A stretch of DNA of 64,000 nucleotides, taken from positions 496,001-560,000 of the forward strand of contig CAWIMW010000002.1 of NCBI GenBank assembly GCA_963837365.1. The letters are read 5' to 3'. A model generated the notes under the pieces. That model was not told the origin of the DNA and searched no databases. It was given only the letters and a program-made list of their open reading frames with translations. Both the position numbers and the translations under genes were made by a program. Below are positions 29,143 through 36,831 of the stretch, one piece after another; position 1 is the first letter of the stretch, and every line of letters begins with the position of its first letter. This DNA is from CAWBXL01 sp963837365. GTDB lineage: Bacteria; Acidobacteriota; Terriglobia; Terriglobales; Acidobacteriaceae.

Positions 29143-29603
29143 ACCGAAACCTACCGTACAAAGCTGGAGTTACACCGCGACTTAGAGAATGCTAACTAAG
29201 TGATTCCGAATAAGTTGTGCATGCACAATTTTTCTTTGAAGAATTTTCACTTTCCCTCTTGCGAAAATTTGAAAGTCATGTCATCTTCGAACATCACTTC
29301 TTACGAAAGGACGCCCGATTTGGCGTACTACAACCACAAATCGCTAAGCGGACAATCACGGCGAACGAGCCGAGGTTGCCTTAGGGCGTCTGTCGACCGC
29401 GCGAATTAGTCCTCAGCGCTCTTAACGCAAAGCTAAACATAACTTTTCACGGCAGATAGCCCCTGTTTGCATGCCCCTTCGGGCCGGCAATCAACGGCTA
29501 TCGGCCAACCACCATGACATCGCTGGGTGGCGCAGGCCGCGGTTCCTTCGACTTGAAATCGACCAACGCCGCTGCCGTCTATTCCCCCGGCATAACTTCA
29601 CAG
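29143..29603. other. Intergenic region before the Y RNA array
   Basis: About 460 bases without a convincing gene. It holds a perfect 14-bp palindrome TTGTGCATGCACAA at 29215-29228 followed by TTTTTC, and an AATTTTC/GAAAATT inverted pair nearby (about 29244-29271). A 69-codon open frame at 29200 has no homology I recognise and no ribosome site. This probably contains the promoter of the Y RNAs, but I cannot point to -35/-10 boxes with confidence. Confidence 0.4.
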
Positions 29604-29713
29604 GGTCAGTGGTGAAAGGCCACGGATACTTCTCTGGGCGAAACAGCCTTCGGGCTGTGAGGTTCGAATCCTTAAGGGCGCAAGCCCTTTCCGTGTCCGC
29701 ATGTTCCCTGACC
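29604..29713 (+). ncRNA. Y-RNA-like RNA 1
   Basis: A 110-nt element. The ends pair (GGTCAG 29604-29609 with CTGACC 29708-29713); an inner helix CACGGA/TCCGTG covaries with those of the other two copies; and the conserved 5' strand TGGTGAAAGG...TACTTC faces GCATGTTCC. The apical part has a UUCG hairpin (ACAGCC-TTCG-GGCTGT), a complete T-arm (TGAGG-TTCGAAT-CCTTA, 29658-29674) and an acceptor-like stem closed by a GCAA tetraloop (29675-29688). No D-arm is seen. CGTTTTGTTTTTG follows and may terminate it. This is the layout of bacterial Y RNAs that bind Ro60; an rsr gene lies 7 kb downstream. Confidence 0.75.
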
Positions 29714-29736
29714 GTTTTGTTTTTGTATTTGCTTTT

Positions 29737-29942
29737 CGCCGGTGGTGAAAGAGAAGAGATACTTCGCAGCCAATGACGACGCGCAGGACGGGCATCCTGC
29801 CGGGGATCAGAACTCCAGGCCGGGGTCTCCGCGCGAGCCGTTTTTGCTCGCGTGGGGTGGAGCGACGGGGGCGTAGTCCCGAAGCGCAAGGTACCTGGAG
29901 AGTTCGCGCCTTGAGTCGGCTCTTCTCGCAGGTTCTCCGGCG
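29737..29942 (+). ncRNA. Y-RNA-like RNA 2 (long form)
   Basis: A 206-nt element with the same ends: CGCCGG (29737-29742) pairs with CCGGCG (29937-29942), the strand TGGTGAAAGA...GATACTTCGC is shared with RNAs 1 and 3, and GAGAAGAG pairs perfectly with CTCTTCTC near the 3' end. The interior is longer and has GC hairpins, e.g. CGCGAGC/GCTCGCG around a T-rich loop (29831-29851 region). A canonical GGTTCGAATCC T-arm is not visible, so the tRNA-like module is absent or divergent. Confidence 0.6.
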
Positions 29943-30009
29943 AGTATGTGCTGGTGTGGAGACGGGCTTGCCCCGTCCGCGAGCGCAGCGAGTTGTCATC
30001 AAAATTTAC

Positions 30010-30142
30010 GGCCGGTGGTGAAGACTACGGTTACTTCGCCTCCACGCGGGTGATGCGGGTTCGAATCCCGCCGCGGGAAAATGTGCCCGTGTAGTTTAAC
30101 GGCAGAACGCCTTAATGTTCCGTTGTCGCTTGTTCCCCGGCC
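30010..30142 (+). ncRNA. Y-RNA-like RNA 3 with permuted tRNA-like module (YrlA type)
   Basis: A 133-nt element. Terminal stem GGCCGG/CCGGCC (30010-30015 with 30137-30142); Ro-binding-like strands TGGTGAAGAC...TTACTTCGCC and CCGTTGTCGCTTGTTCC, with a 7-of-8 bp helix. Apically: T-arm GCGGG-TTCGAAT-CCCGC (30055-30071), then acceptor 3' strand CGCGGG (30072-30077), an 8-nt loop, acceptor 5' strand CCCGTG (30086-30091), TA spacer and a D-arm with GG in the loop (GTTTAACGGCAGAAC). The order T-arm, acceptor, D-arm is the circularly permuted tRNA mimic known from YrlA Y RNAs. The following gene starts 46 bases downstream. Confidence 0.8.
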
Positions 30143-30187
30143 CTTAACTCACTTGGTAACTCCGGCCCAGTGCCGGTTAGAAAACTT

Positions 30188-30511
30188 ATGAGCACCATCA
30201 GGATACAAAACGGGACCCCACGCGGCAGCGAGTCACTCTGTGACTCCTGCTATTGGGCGCATATTCAGAAAGGTTATGCCGAAAGCGAGGAAGTCGTCTT
30301 GTGCGCCTTCCTGCGGCCGTCGCGGCTTGTGCCTTTCAAAGTAAGGTTTTGCACGGATTACAGCGACAAGCGCATTCCCAGCAAACGGGACATGGAAGAT
30401 ATCGCCTGGATCATTCGTACCAAGGACATCAATCGCAAGGTTGGCTTCTCTGCTGAAGAAGAGCAAACCGAAGAACAGCAAGAAGAACTGGAAATTGTTC
30501 CAGCTGAATAA
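30188..30511 (+). CDS. Small four-cysteine protein A
   Basis: A 107-aa protein starting MSTIRIQNGTPRG. It has the motif LCDSCYWAHIQ, then a single Cys in VVLCAF, then RFCTDYSDKR: four cysteines likely to bind zinc. The same C-x2-C-x2-AH-x-Q ... C ... CTDY pattern occurs in the protein encoded at 31796, on the other side of the ATPase gene. The C-terminal 30 residues are very acidic (EEEQTEEQQEELE). Family not recognised. It follows Y RNA 3 and is 2 bases from the AAA gene, so the three genes form an operon with the Y RNAs in its leader. Confidence 0.8.
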   Translation: MSTIRIQNGTPRGSESLCDSCYWAHIQKGYAESEEVVLCAFLRPSRLVPFKVRFCTDYSDKRIPSKRDMEDIAWIIRTKDINRKVGFSAEEEQTEEQQEELEIVPAE

Positions 30512-30513
30512 CG

Positions 30514-31779
30514 ATGATTGAACTTCTCAAAAAAATGTTGACCGGCCAGAACCAATTTGCCTCGGGCGGGTTGCTGCTCATGCTCATCGGCGGCATCAGT
30601 GTTTATCTGCGGGCCGTGCCATTAAGACTGTGGAACTGGCTTATCGGCCAGACCACCATGATGATCACGGTGAAGGATGACGATGCCGCATTCGTTTGGG
30701 TAAAGGAATGGTTTCTGGAGCAGAAGTTTCTCCAGAAGATTCGCCGCGTCGATTTGGATACCACTCTTCGCGGCGCAGCTACGGCGTTGATTCCAGCGCC
30801 AGGAAGTCACTGGTTCTGGCATGCGGGCAAGCCATTCGTTGTTTATTTCTACCGCAGCGAAGAAACCAAGGGGTGGACGCCGAAGCGCATTGAGCAATTG
30901 ACCTTCCGCACGATTGGGCGGAACCAAAGTGTCTTAAAGCAGTTTGTAGATGAGATTGTCACCTGCCATCGCAGGAACGTAAAGGTGAAGTCATGCCTTC
31001 ACACCTACGACGACGGCTGGTCGAGGGTCGAATCGTACACGCCGCGGCTTTTGGAATCGGTGATTTTACAACCGGGCGAGAAGGAGCACCTGGTGCAGGA
31101 CATCACCAGATTCAGAGGAGCGAAGCAGCGTTACGCGCATTTGGGTGTGCCTTACCACAGAGGATATCTGTTGTACGGGCCTCCCGGAACGGGTAAGACT
31201 TCGTTGGTCTCCGCGGTTGCAGCGAAGTTTGGGATGTCCGTTTATGCCATTAACCTGAACGACTTCAACGATCGAAGTCTGGGATCGGCGGTCAACGATG
31301 TGCCGCCAAACTCGGTGCTTCTGTTTGAGGACATTGACTGCATGAAAAGCGGGAAAGCAAGAACTCCAGCTGAACAGTGGGCGAAAGAACAATCGTCCAA
31401 AGACGGCGGCAAGAAAGAAGATTTGCTGGATCGCTTGGGCGTGACATTGTCGGGATTACTAAACGTGCTGGATGGCTTTTACGCGCCCGCGGATGTGCTC
31501 TTTGTCATGACTACAAACCGTATCGAGATGCTGGACCAAGCTCTGCTGAGACCAGGTCGTATCGACTACAGGCTGTATCTGGGCAAGGCCACCGTCTGTC
31601 AGAAGGTCGAACTTTACCGCAGGTTCTTTCCCGGCGCTTCGGAGTTTGAAGCACTGGAGTTTGTAGAAAGCTCGCGTTCGGCGGAAACCATGGCCGAGTT
31701 CCAGGGGTTGTTGTTGGGATTGGAACAAGGGCATAAAAACTGGGAAATGAGCGCCGTGGAAGTTCCCGCACTGCGGTAG
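30514..31779 (+). CDS. BCS1-like AAA+ ATPase
   Basis: A 421-aa membrane-anchored AAA+ ATPase resembling mitochondrial BCS1. One N-terminal transmembrane helix (GLLLMLIGGISVYLRAVPL) is followed by the BCS1-type domain (residues 40-190, including RIEQLTFRTIGRNQSVLKQFV). AAA core: GYLLYGPPGTGKTSLVSAVA (Walker A), VLLFEDIDCM (Walker B), FVMTTNRIEMLDQALLRPGRIDY (sensor and Arg fingers). BCS1 translocates folded proteins; bacterial versions have unknown substrates. Placement between two four-Cys proteins and behind Y RNAs suggests remodelling of a Y RNA/Ro complex or a partner protein, which is inference. Confidence 0.88.
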   Translation: MIELLKKMLTGQNQFASGGLLLMLIGGISVYLRAVPLRLWNWLIGQTTMMITVKDDDAAFVWVKEWFLEQKFLQKIRRVDLDTTLRGAATALIPAPGSHWFWHAGKPFVVYFYRSEETKGWTPKRIEQLTFRTIGRNQSVLKQFVDEIVTCHRRNVKVKSCLHTYDDGWSRVESYTPRLLESVILQPGEKEHLVQDITRFRGAKQRYAHLGVPYHRGYLLYGPPGTGKTSLVSAVAAKFGMSVYAINLNDFNDRSLGSAVNDVPPNSVLLFEDIDCMKSGKARTPAEQWAKEQSSKDGGKKEDLLDRLGVTLSGLLNVLDGFYAPADVLFVMTTNRIEMLDQALLRPGRIDYRLYLGKATVCQKVELYRRFFPGASEFEALEFVESSRSAETMAEFQGLLLGLEQGHKNWEMSAVEVPALR

Positions 31780-31795
31780 GAGAAAGGAGGTCACA

Positions 31796-32086
31796 ATGCC
31801 GGTGTTCGCCTTTCTTGTGGTCACGTTTCTCAAAACCGTTTTCGAATTTGCTCGCAGGCGTTTTCTCGAGGTGCGGGAAGCTAGGCCCGCGCCATTGTGC
31901 AAAGACTGTTTGCATGCGCACGTGCAATATTCCACAAACGCACAGCTTGCGATCTCCTGCATGTACGGCGGAACCCTGCGTCCGTTAAAAACGGACGTGC
32001 TGTACTGCACCGACTATCAGTCTCGCAGCTTGCCGGCACGTGAACGGGTGATCGGGTTCGTGCGCGAGATCGCATCAGCAGAATGA
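31796..32086 (+). CDS. Small four-cysteine protein B with N-terminal hydrophobic helix
   Basis: A 96-aa protein with a perfect AAAGGAGG ribosome site. The first 18 residues (MPVFAFLVVTFLKTVFEF) form a hydrophobic helix, then APLCKDCLHAHVQ, a lone Cys in AISCMYGG and VLYCTDYQSR. This is the same cysteine pattern as the protein at 30188, with conserved spacing between motifs, so the two are paralogues. It is 16 bases after the ATPase and ends inside the 3' end of the opposing ORF6N gene. Confidence 0.8.
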   Translation: MPVFAFLVVTFLKTVFEFARRRFLEVREARPAPLCKDCLHAHVQYSTNAQLAISCMYGGTLRPLKTDVLYCTDYQSRSLPARERVIGFVREIASAE

Positions 32087-32667
32087 GTAGGCGATGGCAT
32101 GGCACGAACTTTGAGGAGCTTTCCCTGGCCTTTGGCCGCAGCAGAAGGCGCCGCAAATCCAATCCGGCGGCTGTTCGCCGGAGCTGGAGCCATAAGTTCG
32201 CGGATGGCGTCGACCAGATCCTGAATCTCAGCATCATGGCTTTCGAGGTGGCCTTCAAGCTCAGCCAACTTGGACGCAATTTGCTGATTCATGGCCAGCG
32301 TTTCGCGCATACGCACGAAAGCGCGGACCACGAAAATGCTCATCTCGATCGCCCGTTTTGAATTCAACACGGTTGCGGCCATGATGGCCCCGTGCTCGGT
32401 GAAAGCATGTGGCAAGTAGCGTCTGCCGCCATGGCTTGAACTTGAGGTCACAATTTGTGACCTCAAGTTGTCGTACTCAGTATGCGACAGCTTGAAGAGA
32501 AAGTCCGATGGAAAGCGGCGCGCATTGCGTTTGATCTGCTGGTTCAGTTGCTTGACCGAAACGCCGTACAGTGTGGCCAGATCAACGTCCAATATGACTT
32601 TTTGATTGCGAAGAATCAGTATCTTCGAATCAACTTTCTTGGCGAGGATGATTGCAGCTTTATTCAT
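32017..32667 (-). CDS. ORF6N domain protein (phage-type DNA-binding regulator)
   Basis: A 216-aa protein with the ORF6N domain common in phage and island genes: VILDVDLATLYGVSVKQLNQQIKRNARRFP, then NLRSQIVTSSSSHGGRRYLPHAFTEHGAIMAATVL and a coiled coil (residues 110-150). Such domains are often found in phage antirepressor-like proteins. It is transcribed away from rtcB; a 25-bp palindrome overlaps its promoter/leader and a second copy lies inside its own gene (32439). Role as regulator of itself or rtcB is inferred from the operator position. Its C-terminus overlaps the four-Cys gene tail to tail by 70 bases. Confidence 0.88.
   Translation of the reverse strand: MNKAAIILAKKVDSKILILRNQKVILDVDLATLYGVSVKQLNQQIKRNARRFPSDFLFKLSHTEYDNLRSQIVTSSSSHGGRRYLPHAFTEHGAIMAATVLNSKRAIEMSIFVVRAFVRMRETLAMNQQIASKLAELEGHLESHDAEIQDLVDAIRELMAPAPANSRRIGFAAPSAAAKGQGKLLKVRAMPSPTHSADAISRTNPITRSRAGKLRD
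32439..32469. repeat. 31-bp perfect palindrome inside the ORF6N gene
   Basis: AACTTGAGGTCACAA, a central base, and the exact reverse complement. It lies in the codons for NLRSQIVTSS, a conserved part of the ORF6N domain, so the protein sequence constrains it. Twenty-eight bases (AACTTGAGGTCACAA through GTGACCTCAA) recur identically 235 bases away in front of the same gene. Confidence 0.9.
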
Positions 32668-32676
32668 AGTTCCAAC

Positions 32677-32701
32677 TTGAGGTCACAATTTGTGACCTCA
32701 A
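32677..32701. promoter_or_regulatory. 25-bp perfect palindrome between ORF6N and rtcB (putative operator)
   Basis: TTGAGGTCACAA, one central base, then its reverse complement. It begins 10 bases upstream of the ORF6N start codon and about 100 bases upstream of the rtcB start, so a protein bound here could control both. The half-site GGTCACAA resembles operators of dimeric regulators. Same core as the palindrome at 32439. Confidence 0.75.
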
Positions 32702-32799
32702 AAACGGCAATAAACGAGGGCATCATAACAAGCCCCATCCAGCAAGGAAACAAAGAACATAAATATTTTTGGTCATTTTGTGCCAAAGTAGGAAAATTC

Positions 32800-34029
32800 A
32801 TGACCGACAACACATACAACGTAATCAAGCCCGACAACGGAGTCCCCATCAAGGCCTGGACCAAGGGCGTTCCTCTGGAAGACGCCGCGCGCCAGCAGCT
32901 CGTGAACGTCGCGCAGTTGCCGTTCATCTACAAGTGGGTGGCGGCCATGCCCGATGTGCATTGGGGTATGGGTGCAACCATCGGTAGCGTGATCCCGACT
33001 CGTGGCGCGATCATTCCAGCGGCGGTTGGAGTGGACATTGGCTGCGGCATGATGGCGGTGCAGACATCTTTGCACGCGAACAACCTGCCCGACAATTTGC
33101 ACGGCATCCGTACCGCGATTGAGGAGGCGGTGCCGCACGGACGTACTGACAACGGCGGAAAGAACGACCGCGGTGCATGGGCGAATGCTCCCGCGCAACA
33201 TCTTGAGGTCTGGGCAAAGATGGAGCCAGACTACAAGACGATTATCGAGAAGTATCCCAAGCTGGATCACAAGCAGCGCGTGAATCATCTAGGGACTCTC
33301 GGCACCGGGAACCACTTCATCGAGGTCTGCCTCGATGAAAACGAAAATGTCTGGTTCCTGTTGCACTCGGGTTCGCGAGGCGTGGGCAATCGCTTCGGCA
33401 CGTTTTTCATCGAGCTGGCGAAGAACGACATGCGCCAGTGGATGATCAACCTGCCGGATAAGGACCTCGCCTACCTGCCGCAGGGCACGGAGCACTTCGA
33501 GGACTACGTCCGCGCAGTGCAGTGGGCGCAGGATTACGCGCTGGCCAACCGCGAGCTGATGATGCAGAACATGATCGCGGCGGTGCAGGCGTCGGGAGAA
33601 GTTCCGGCGTTCGAGGCGAATGTCGCGGTCGTGAGCTGCCATCACAACTACGTTACCTGGGAGCACCACTACGGCGAGAACGTGCTCATCACCCGCAAGG
33701 GTGCAGTTCGCGCTCGTGAGGGAGACATGGGCATCATCCCGGGCAGCATGGGTGCGCGTTCGTACATCGTGCGCGGCAAGGGCAATCCGGAAAGCTTCAT
33801 GAGCTGTAGTCATGGAGCCGGACGCGCCATGTCGCGTGCGGAAGCGAAGCGCCGCTTCACGCTGGACGATCACGCCAAGGCAACTGCCGGCGTCGAGTGC
33901 CGTAAGGATGCGGACGTCATCGACGAAACTCCAATGGCGTACAAGTCCATCGATGCTGTGATGGAAGCGCAGCGCGATTTGGTGGATGTGGTGCACACGC
34001 TGAGGCAGGTGGTGTGCGTGAAGGGATGA
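32800..34029 (+). CDS. rtcB: RNA-splicing ligase RtcB
   Basis: GTP- and manganese-dependent 3'-phosphate RNA ligase. 409 aa from MTDNTYNVIKPDNG, start with TAGGA seven bases upstream; the open frame extends upstream but only as non-coding sequence. Metal and active-site residues: VGVDIGCGMMAV (Cys), LGTGNHFIEV, LLHSGSRGVGNRFG, CHHNYVTWEHHYGE, and the guanylylated His in MSCSHGAGRAMSR. All key residues are present, so it should be active. It is split by no frameshift. Its last 117 bases recur at 35495. Partner genes rsr and the Y RNAs are on the same strand. Confidence 0.97.
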   Translation: MTDNTYNVIKPDNGVPIKAWTKGVPLEDAARQQLVNVAQLPFIYKWVAAMPDVHWGMGATIGSVIPTRGAIIPAAVGVDIGCGMMAVQTSLHANNLPDNLHGIRTAIEEAVPHGRTDNGGKNDRGAWANAPAQHLEVWAKMEPDYKTIIEKYPKLDHKQRVNHLGTLGTGNHFIEVCLDENENVWFLLHSGSRGVGNRFGTFFIELAKNDMRQWMINLPDKDLAYLPQGTEHFEDYVRAVQWAQDYALANRELMMQNMIAAVQASGEVPAFEANVAVVSCHHNYVTWEHHYGENVLITRKGAVRAREGDMGIIPGSMGARSYIVRGKGNPESFMSCSHGAGRAMSRAEAKRRFTLDDHAKATAGVECRKDADVIDETPMAYKSIDAVMEAQRDLVDVVHTLRQVVCVKG

Positions 34030-34065
34030 CGGTGATCTAAACATCACTGTCATCCCGAGCGAAGC

Positions 34066-34093
34066 AGGATGATTCGCGAAAGCGAATCGTCCT
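34066..34093 (+). terminator. Hairpin after rtcB
   Basis: 12-bp stem AGGATGATTCGC / GCGAATCGTCCT with a GAAA tetraloop (one G-T pair), 36 bases after the rtcB stop. No T-run follows. It lies within a TCATCCCGAGCGAAGC-type intergenic repeat that reappears near 63716. It may stabilise the rtcB mRNA end or simply be part of the repeat. Confidence 0.5.
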
Positions 34094-34224
34094 GTGGAGT
34101 GAAGTCGTGGAATCCCAACTATTGATTAATTCACGCAACAGTAATTAGCGGACATTGAACCGGACTTTTATTAGGACATTTATTTGTTGATTTATGTATA
34201 ACATATTGATATAAATGTGTTTAT

Positions 34225-35445
34225 ATGAACACAAAACAGGACTTCAAAGCGGACATTAAAGAGGCCGCAGATCGAGATGAGTCCATAGGCCTGATGGAGC
34301 TTGATGATTGGAGGACTCACGACATAGGGCAGAACTCTAGATCTGGCGCTGGAACTTGCGCAAAGATCGGCAGGGTTTCGGCGAAGTTTGCCGGAAAGCC
34401 TGCTGGCATCACTCGCTGATGGTGAGGGAAATGAATTGTTATTACGCAATCTGATCGAGGGACACGACACTCATCCGTCGACATTGAGAAGGCCCTAAAA
34501 AATGATTACAGCAAAGATAGGCATAAGCGCGACCTTCAGCTCGAAGCCAAGGCACACATCGAGTTCCAAAAATGGATTGATGAAGGAGGTCTTCGTGGAC
34601 GGGCGCTTACGAGCGAGGGCATCCGTGAGATTCACAGGCGGTTTGGCACTTTGTTGCCGGATGATTTGTTGTGGGTAGAAGATCCTGCGACAAAAGAACG
34701 CATACGAGTTGTGCCCGGTGAATTTCGTGTCCGTGACGTTCAGGTAGGAACGCATGTTGCCATTAGTCCGGGCGCAGTTCCTCGCTTTTTACAACGCTTT
34801 GAGAATGTATATAGCCGCCTCAACAAGACTGACTCGATTGTCGGGGCAGCTGCAGCCCATCATCGTCTGGCGTGGATTCACCCTTTTCTCGATGGAAATG
34901 GCCGCGTCGCACGACTGATGTCTCACGCGATGTCCTTGGAGACTCTCGATACGGGAGCGGTCTGGTCGGTTGCGCGCGGCTTGGCCAGGGATGTGGAAGC
35001 TTACAAACAGCACTTAGCGGCAAGCGATGTAGTTCGCCGAAATGACCTCGACGGTCGCGGACATCTGAGCGAAGAGGCTCTTGCTGGATTTACGGAATTC
35101 TATCTGCGCATCTGTTTGGATCAAGTCGCGTTTATGGAGGGATTGGTTCAGCCGGATAGATTGCGTACACGAATTCTCCTCTGGGCGGAAGAGGAAATCC
35201 GGCTCGACAATCTTCCGCCAAAATCCGGAAATGTGCTGGAAGCAGTTCTTTATCGCGGTGAGCTACCTCGTGCTGATACGGCAGGAGTGGTAGGTACAGG
35301 CGAGCGCCAGGCACGCCGCGTAGTCTCGGCCCTCATAGAGAAGGGAGTCTTGGTTTCCGAAAGCTCACGTGCACCCGTTCGTTTGGTGTTTCCGGCAACG
35401 CTCGCTGGCCGCTGGATGCCAGGATTATTTCCGGACAGGTTTTAG
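34225..35445 (+). pseudogene. Fic domain protein, N-terminal frameshifts
   Basis: Fic proteins AMPylate target proteins. The intact C-terminal 264 residues contain the active site HPFLDGNGRVAR and a winged-helix tail. The first part is spread across frames: DFKADIKEAADRDESIGLME (from ATG 34225), LALELAQRSAGFRRSLPESLLASLAD (about 34336), MNCYY (about 34432), NLIEGHDTHPS and then DIEKALKNDYSKDRHKRDLQ. At least four indels within about 250 bases. Without the N-terminus it is probably inactive. It is inserted between rtcB and a second copy of the rtcB tail. Confidence 0.88.
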
Positions 35446-35494
35446 ACGCAGTTGCACGAGGTCTGTTGGCGAGAAAAGAAGCTCGAACTATTTG

Positions 35495-35611
35495 GGACGT
35501 CATCGACGAAACTCCATGGCGTACAAGTCCATCGATGCTGTGATGGAAGCACAGCGCGATCTAGTGGATGTGGTGCACACGCTGCGTCAGGTGGTGTGCG
35601 TGAAGGGGTAG
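35495..35611 (+). pseudogene. Duplicated 3' end of rtcB
   Basis: A 117-base segment nearly identical (about 95%, one indel) to the end of rtcB at 33912-34029: it reads GACGTCATCGACGAAACTCC through GTGGTGTGCGTGAAGGG. One A is missing after ACTCC, shifting the frame. It directly follows the Fic coding sequence and forms, with the rtcB end, a direct repeat flanking the Fic gene. Confidence 0.9.
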
Positions 35612-35709
35612 GCTTGAAGATGCTTCACCTATCCCGTTTTTCAGTCCTAGAGTAGATTATTGCCGTTCGTTTCTGGGCCCTGTTCGAACAAAGTTAGAGG
35701 AGAATTTAG

Positions 35710-36831
35710 ATGGAAAGACGCAGCTCGGGCGGTAGAACAAGGTTCCGTCAACGAAACCCTTCGGTTGTCATCAAGCTTCCGATTAACTTTAGCTTTCGGT
35801 CTCACGCAGTGCACGATTTTGAACCTTGCCTAAGCATCTTTAACTGGCAATTAAAAGATGCACGCGTTGTGATCGACTTCACCGTCCTGCCGAAACGCTA
35901 ACTACCAGTCACTTGGTTTGCTTGTTCTTTACGTCTGGTTTTTGCGCGTTAATGGATGTTCGGTCGATTTCCGTTTTAGCAGTGACAGGGAAGGCCCCAC
36001 AAGAATGTGGCGTCTGATGGGAGCTCCTGGCTGGTCGTACGTTTTATATCAGGACACACAACAATTCACCGGCAGTCGATTGAAACCGTTGATTGCCGTC
36101 CGTAAACAAGCTGACTTAAGTGAAGTGTTGGCACGCGCAGAAGATTACACAAAAGACTTCAACGTTGATACGAAAAGACGTTGCGCTATGTGGTATCAGA
36201 ACTTCTTTACAACACTATGGAACACGGCAAGCGTTTTTTTACACGTGATGGGTTATACGAAGGTGGCCCGATTGCTGACCCTGCGGGGCCTAAGCAATGT
36301 CCTTCAATCGTTCAATTCACGTGGTATCGAAATCGGCAAGAGATGTCCTTTATTGTCGCGGATCTTGGCGTTGGAATTAAGAGGCATCTGGAACTTGCGC
36401 TATCCGGTATTTCCAAGCGATATGGAAGCCATAAGATATGCAATTCGCCCCGGCGTGTCTGGAACCTTTGGAAGTTCTGACCCATACCAAGCAAAAAACA
36501 ATGCTGGGGTGGGTCAGTATCTCTCCAGCAATATCGTGCGCAAGTTGAGAGCTCAAATGTACAGGGCTCGGGAAATGGAGTGTTGCACGTTTCACCGCGA
36601 GAAGTAACGGCAAATACTCTATTGCACAGTTGGCCCGGCACATTCGTTCTTGTCAATCTAAAACTGACTCGGGCAGCGACGGGAGTTAACTTGCATCAGA
36701 TGATGTCGGAATTTCGCGCAGCCGCAGCCCGGGAAATCGCGGTATCAGAAAAGCGGGAGCAAGAAAACTTGCTCTACGTCGACATTCAGAATCTTTTTGG
36801 AGAATATGCCGAAGACAAAGTCCGCCATTGA
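35710..36831 (+). pseudogene. STAS-HATPase protein, four frameshifts
   Basis: One gene readable only by switching frames. N-terminus MERRSSGGRTRFRQRN with an AGAGGAG site; STAS-like strand ARVVIDFT then (shift near 35890) CRNANYQSLGLLVLYVWFL, DREGPTRMWRLMGAPGWSYVL; (shift near 36180) LRYVVSELLYNTMEHG, the N-box of histidine-kinase-type ATPases, and VADLGVGIKRHLE, the G1 box; (shift near 36400) VFPSDMEAIRYAIRPGVSG and NNAGVGQYLSSNIV; (shift near 36560) SGNGVLHVSPREV to the end. Each segment is well conserved, so decay is recent or the indels are assembly errors. Overlaps the DUF4325 gene by 26 bases. Confidence 0.82.

Noticed and set aside
29200..29409. 69-codon open frame before the Y RNAs
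   Set aside because: No ribosome site, no recognisable protein motif; composition looks like non-coding DNA.
29640..29690. A normal tRNA gene at the first T-arm motif
   Set aside because: Only a T-arm and a closed acceptor-like stem are present; no anticodon arm or D-arm in tRNA order.
30050..30120. A normal tRNA-Gly gene (GTGTAGTTTAACGGCAGAAC resembles its 5' half)
   Set aside because: T-arm and acceptor 3' strand come before the 5' half, and no anticodon stem of tRNA-Gly follows; the permuted Y RNA fold explains it better.
32482..32799. Upstream extension of the rtcB open frame
   Set aside because: It overlaps the ORF6N gene on the other strand and the palindromes, and RtcB begins normally at 32800.
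35495..35611. A second functional rtcB gene
   Set aside because: Only the last 117 bases are present, with an indel; no start or active-site part.
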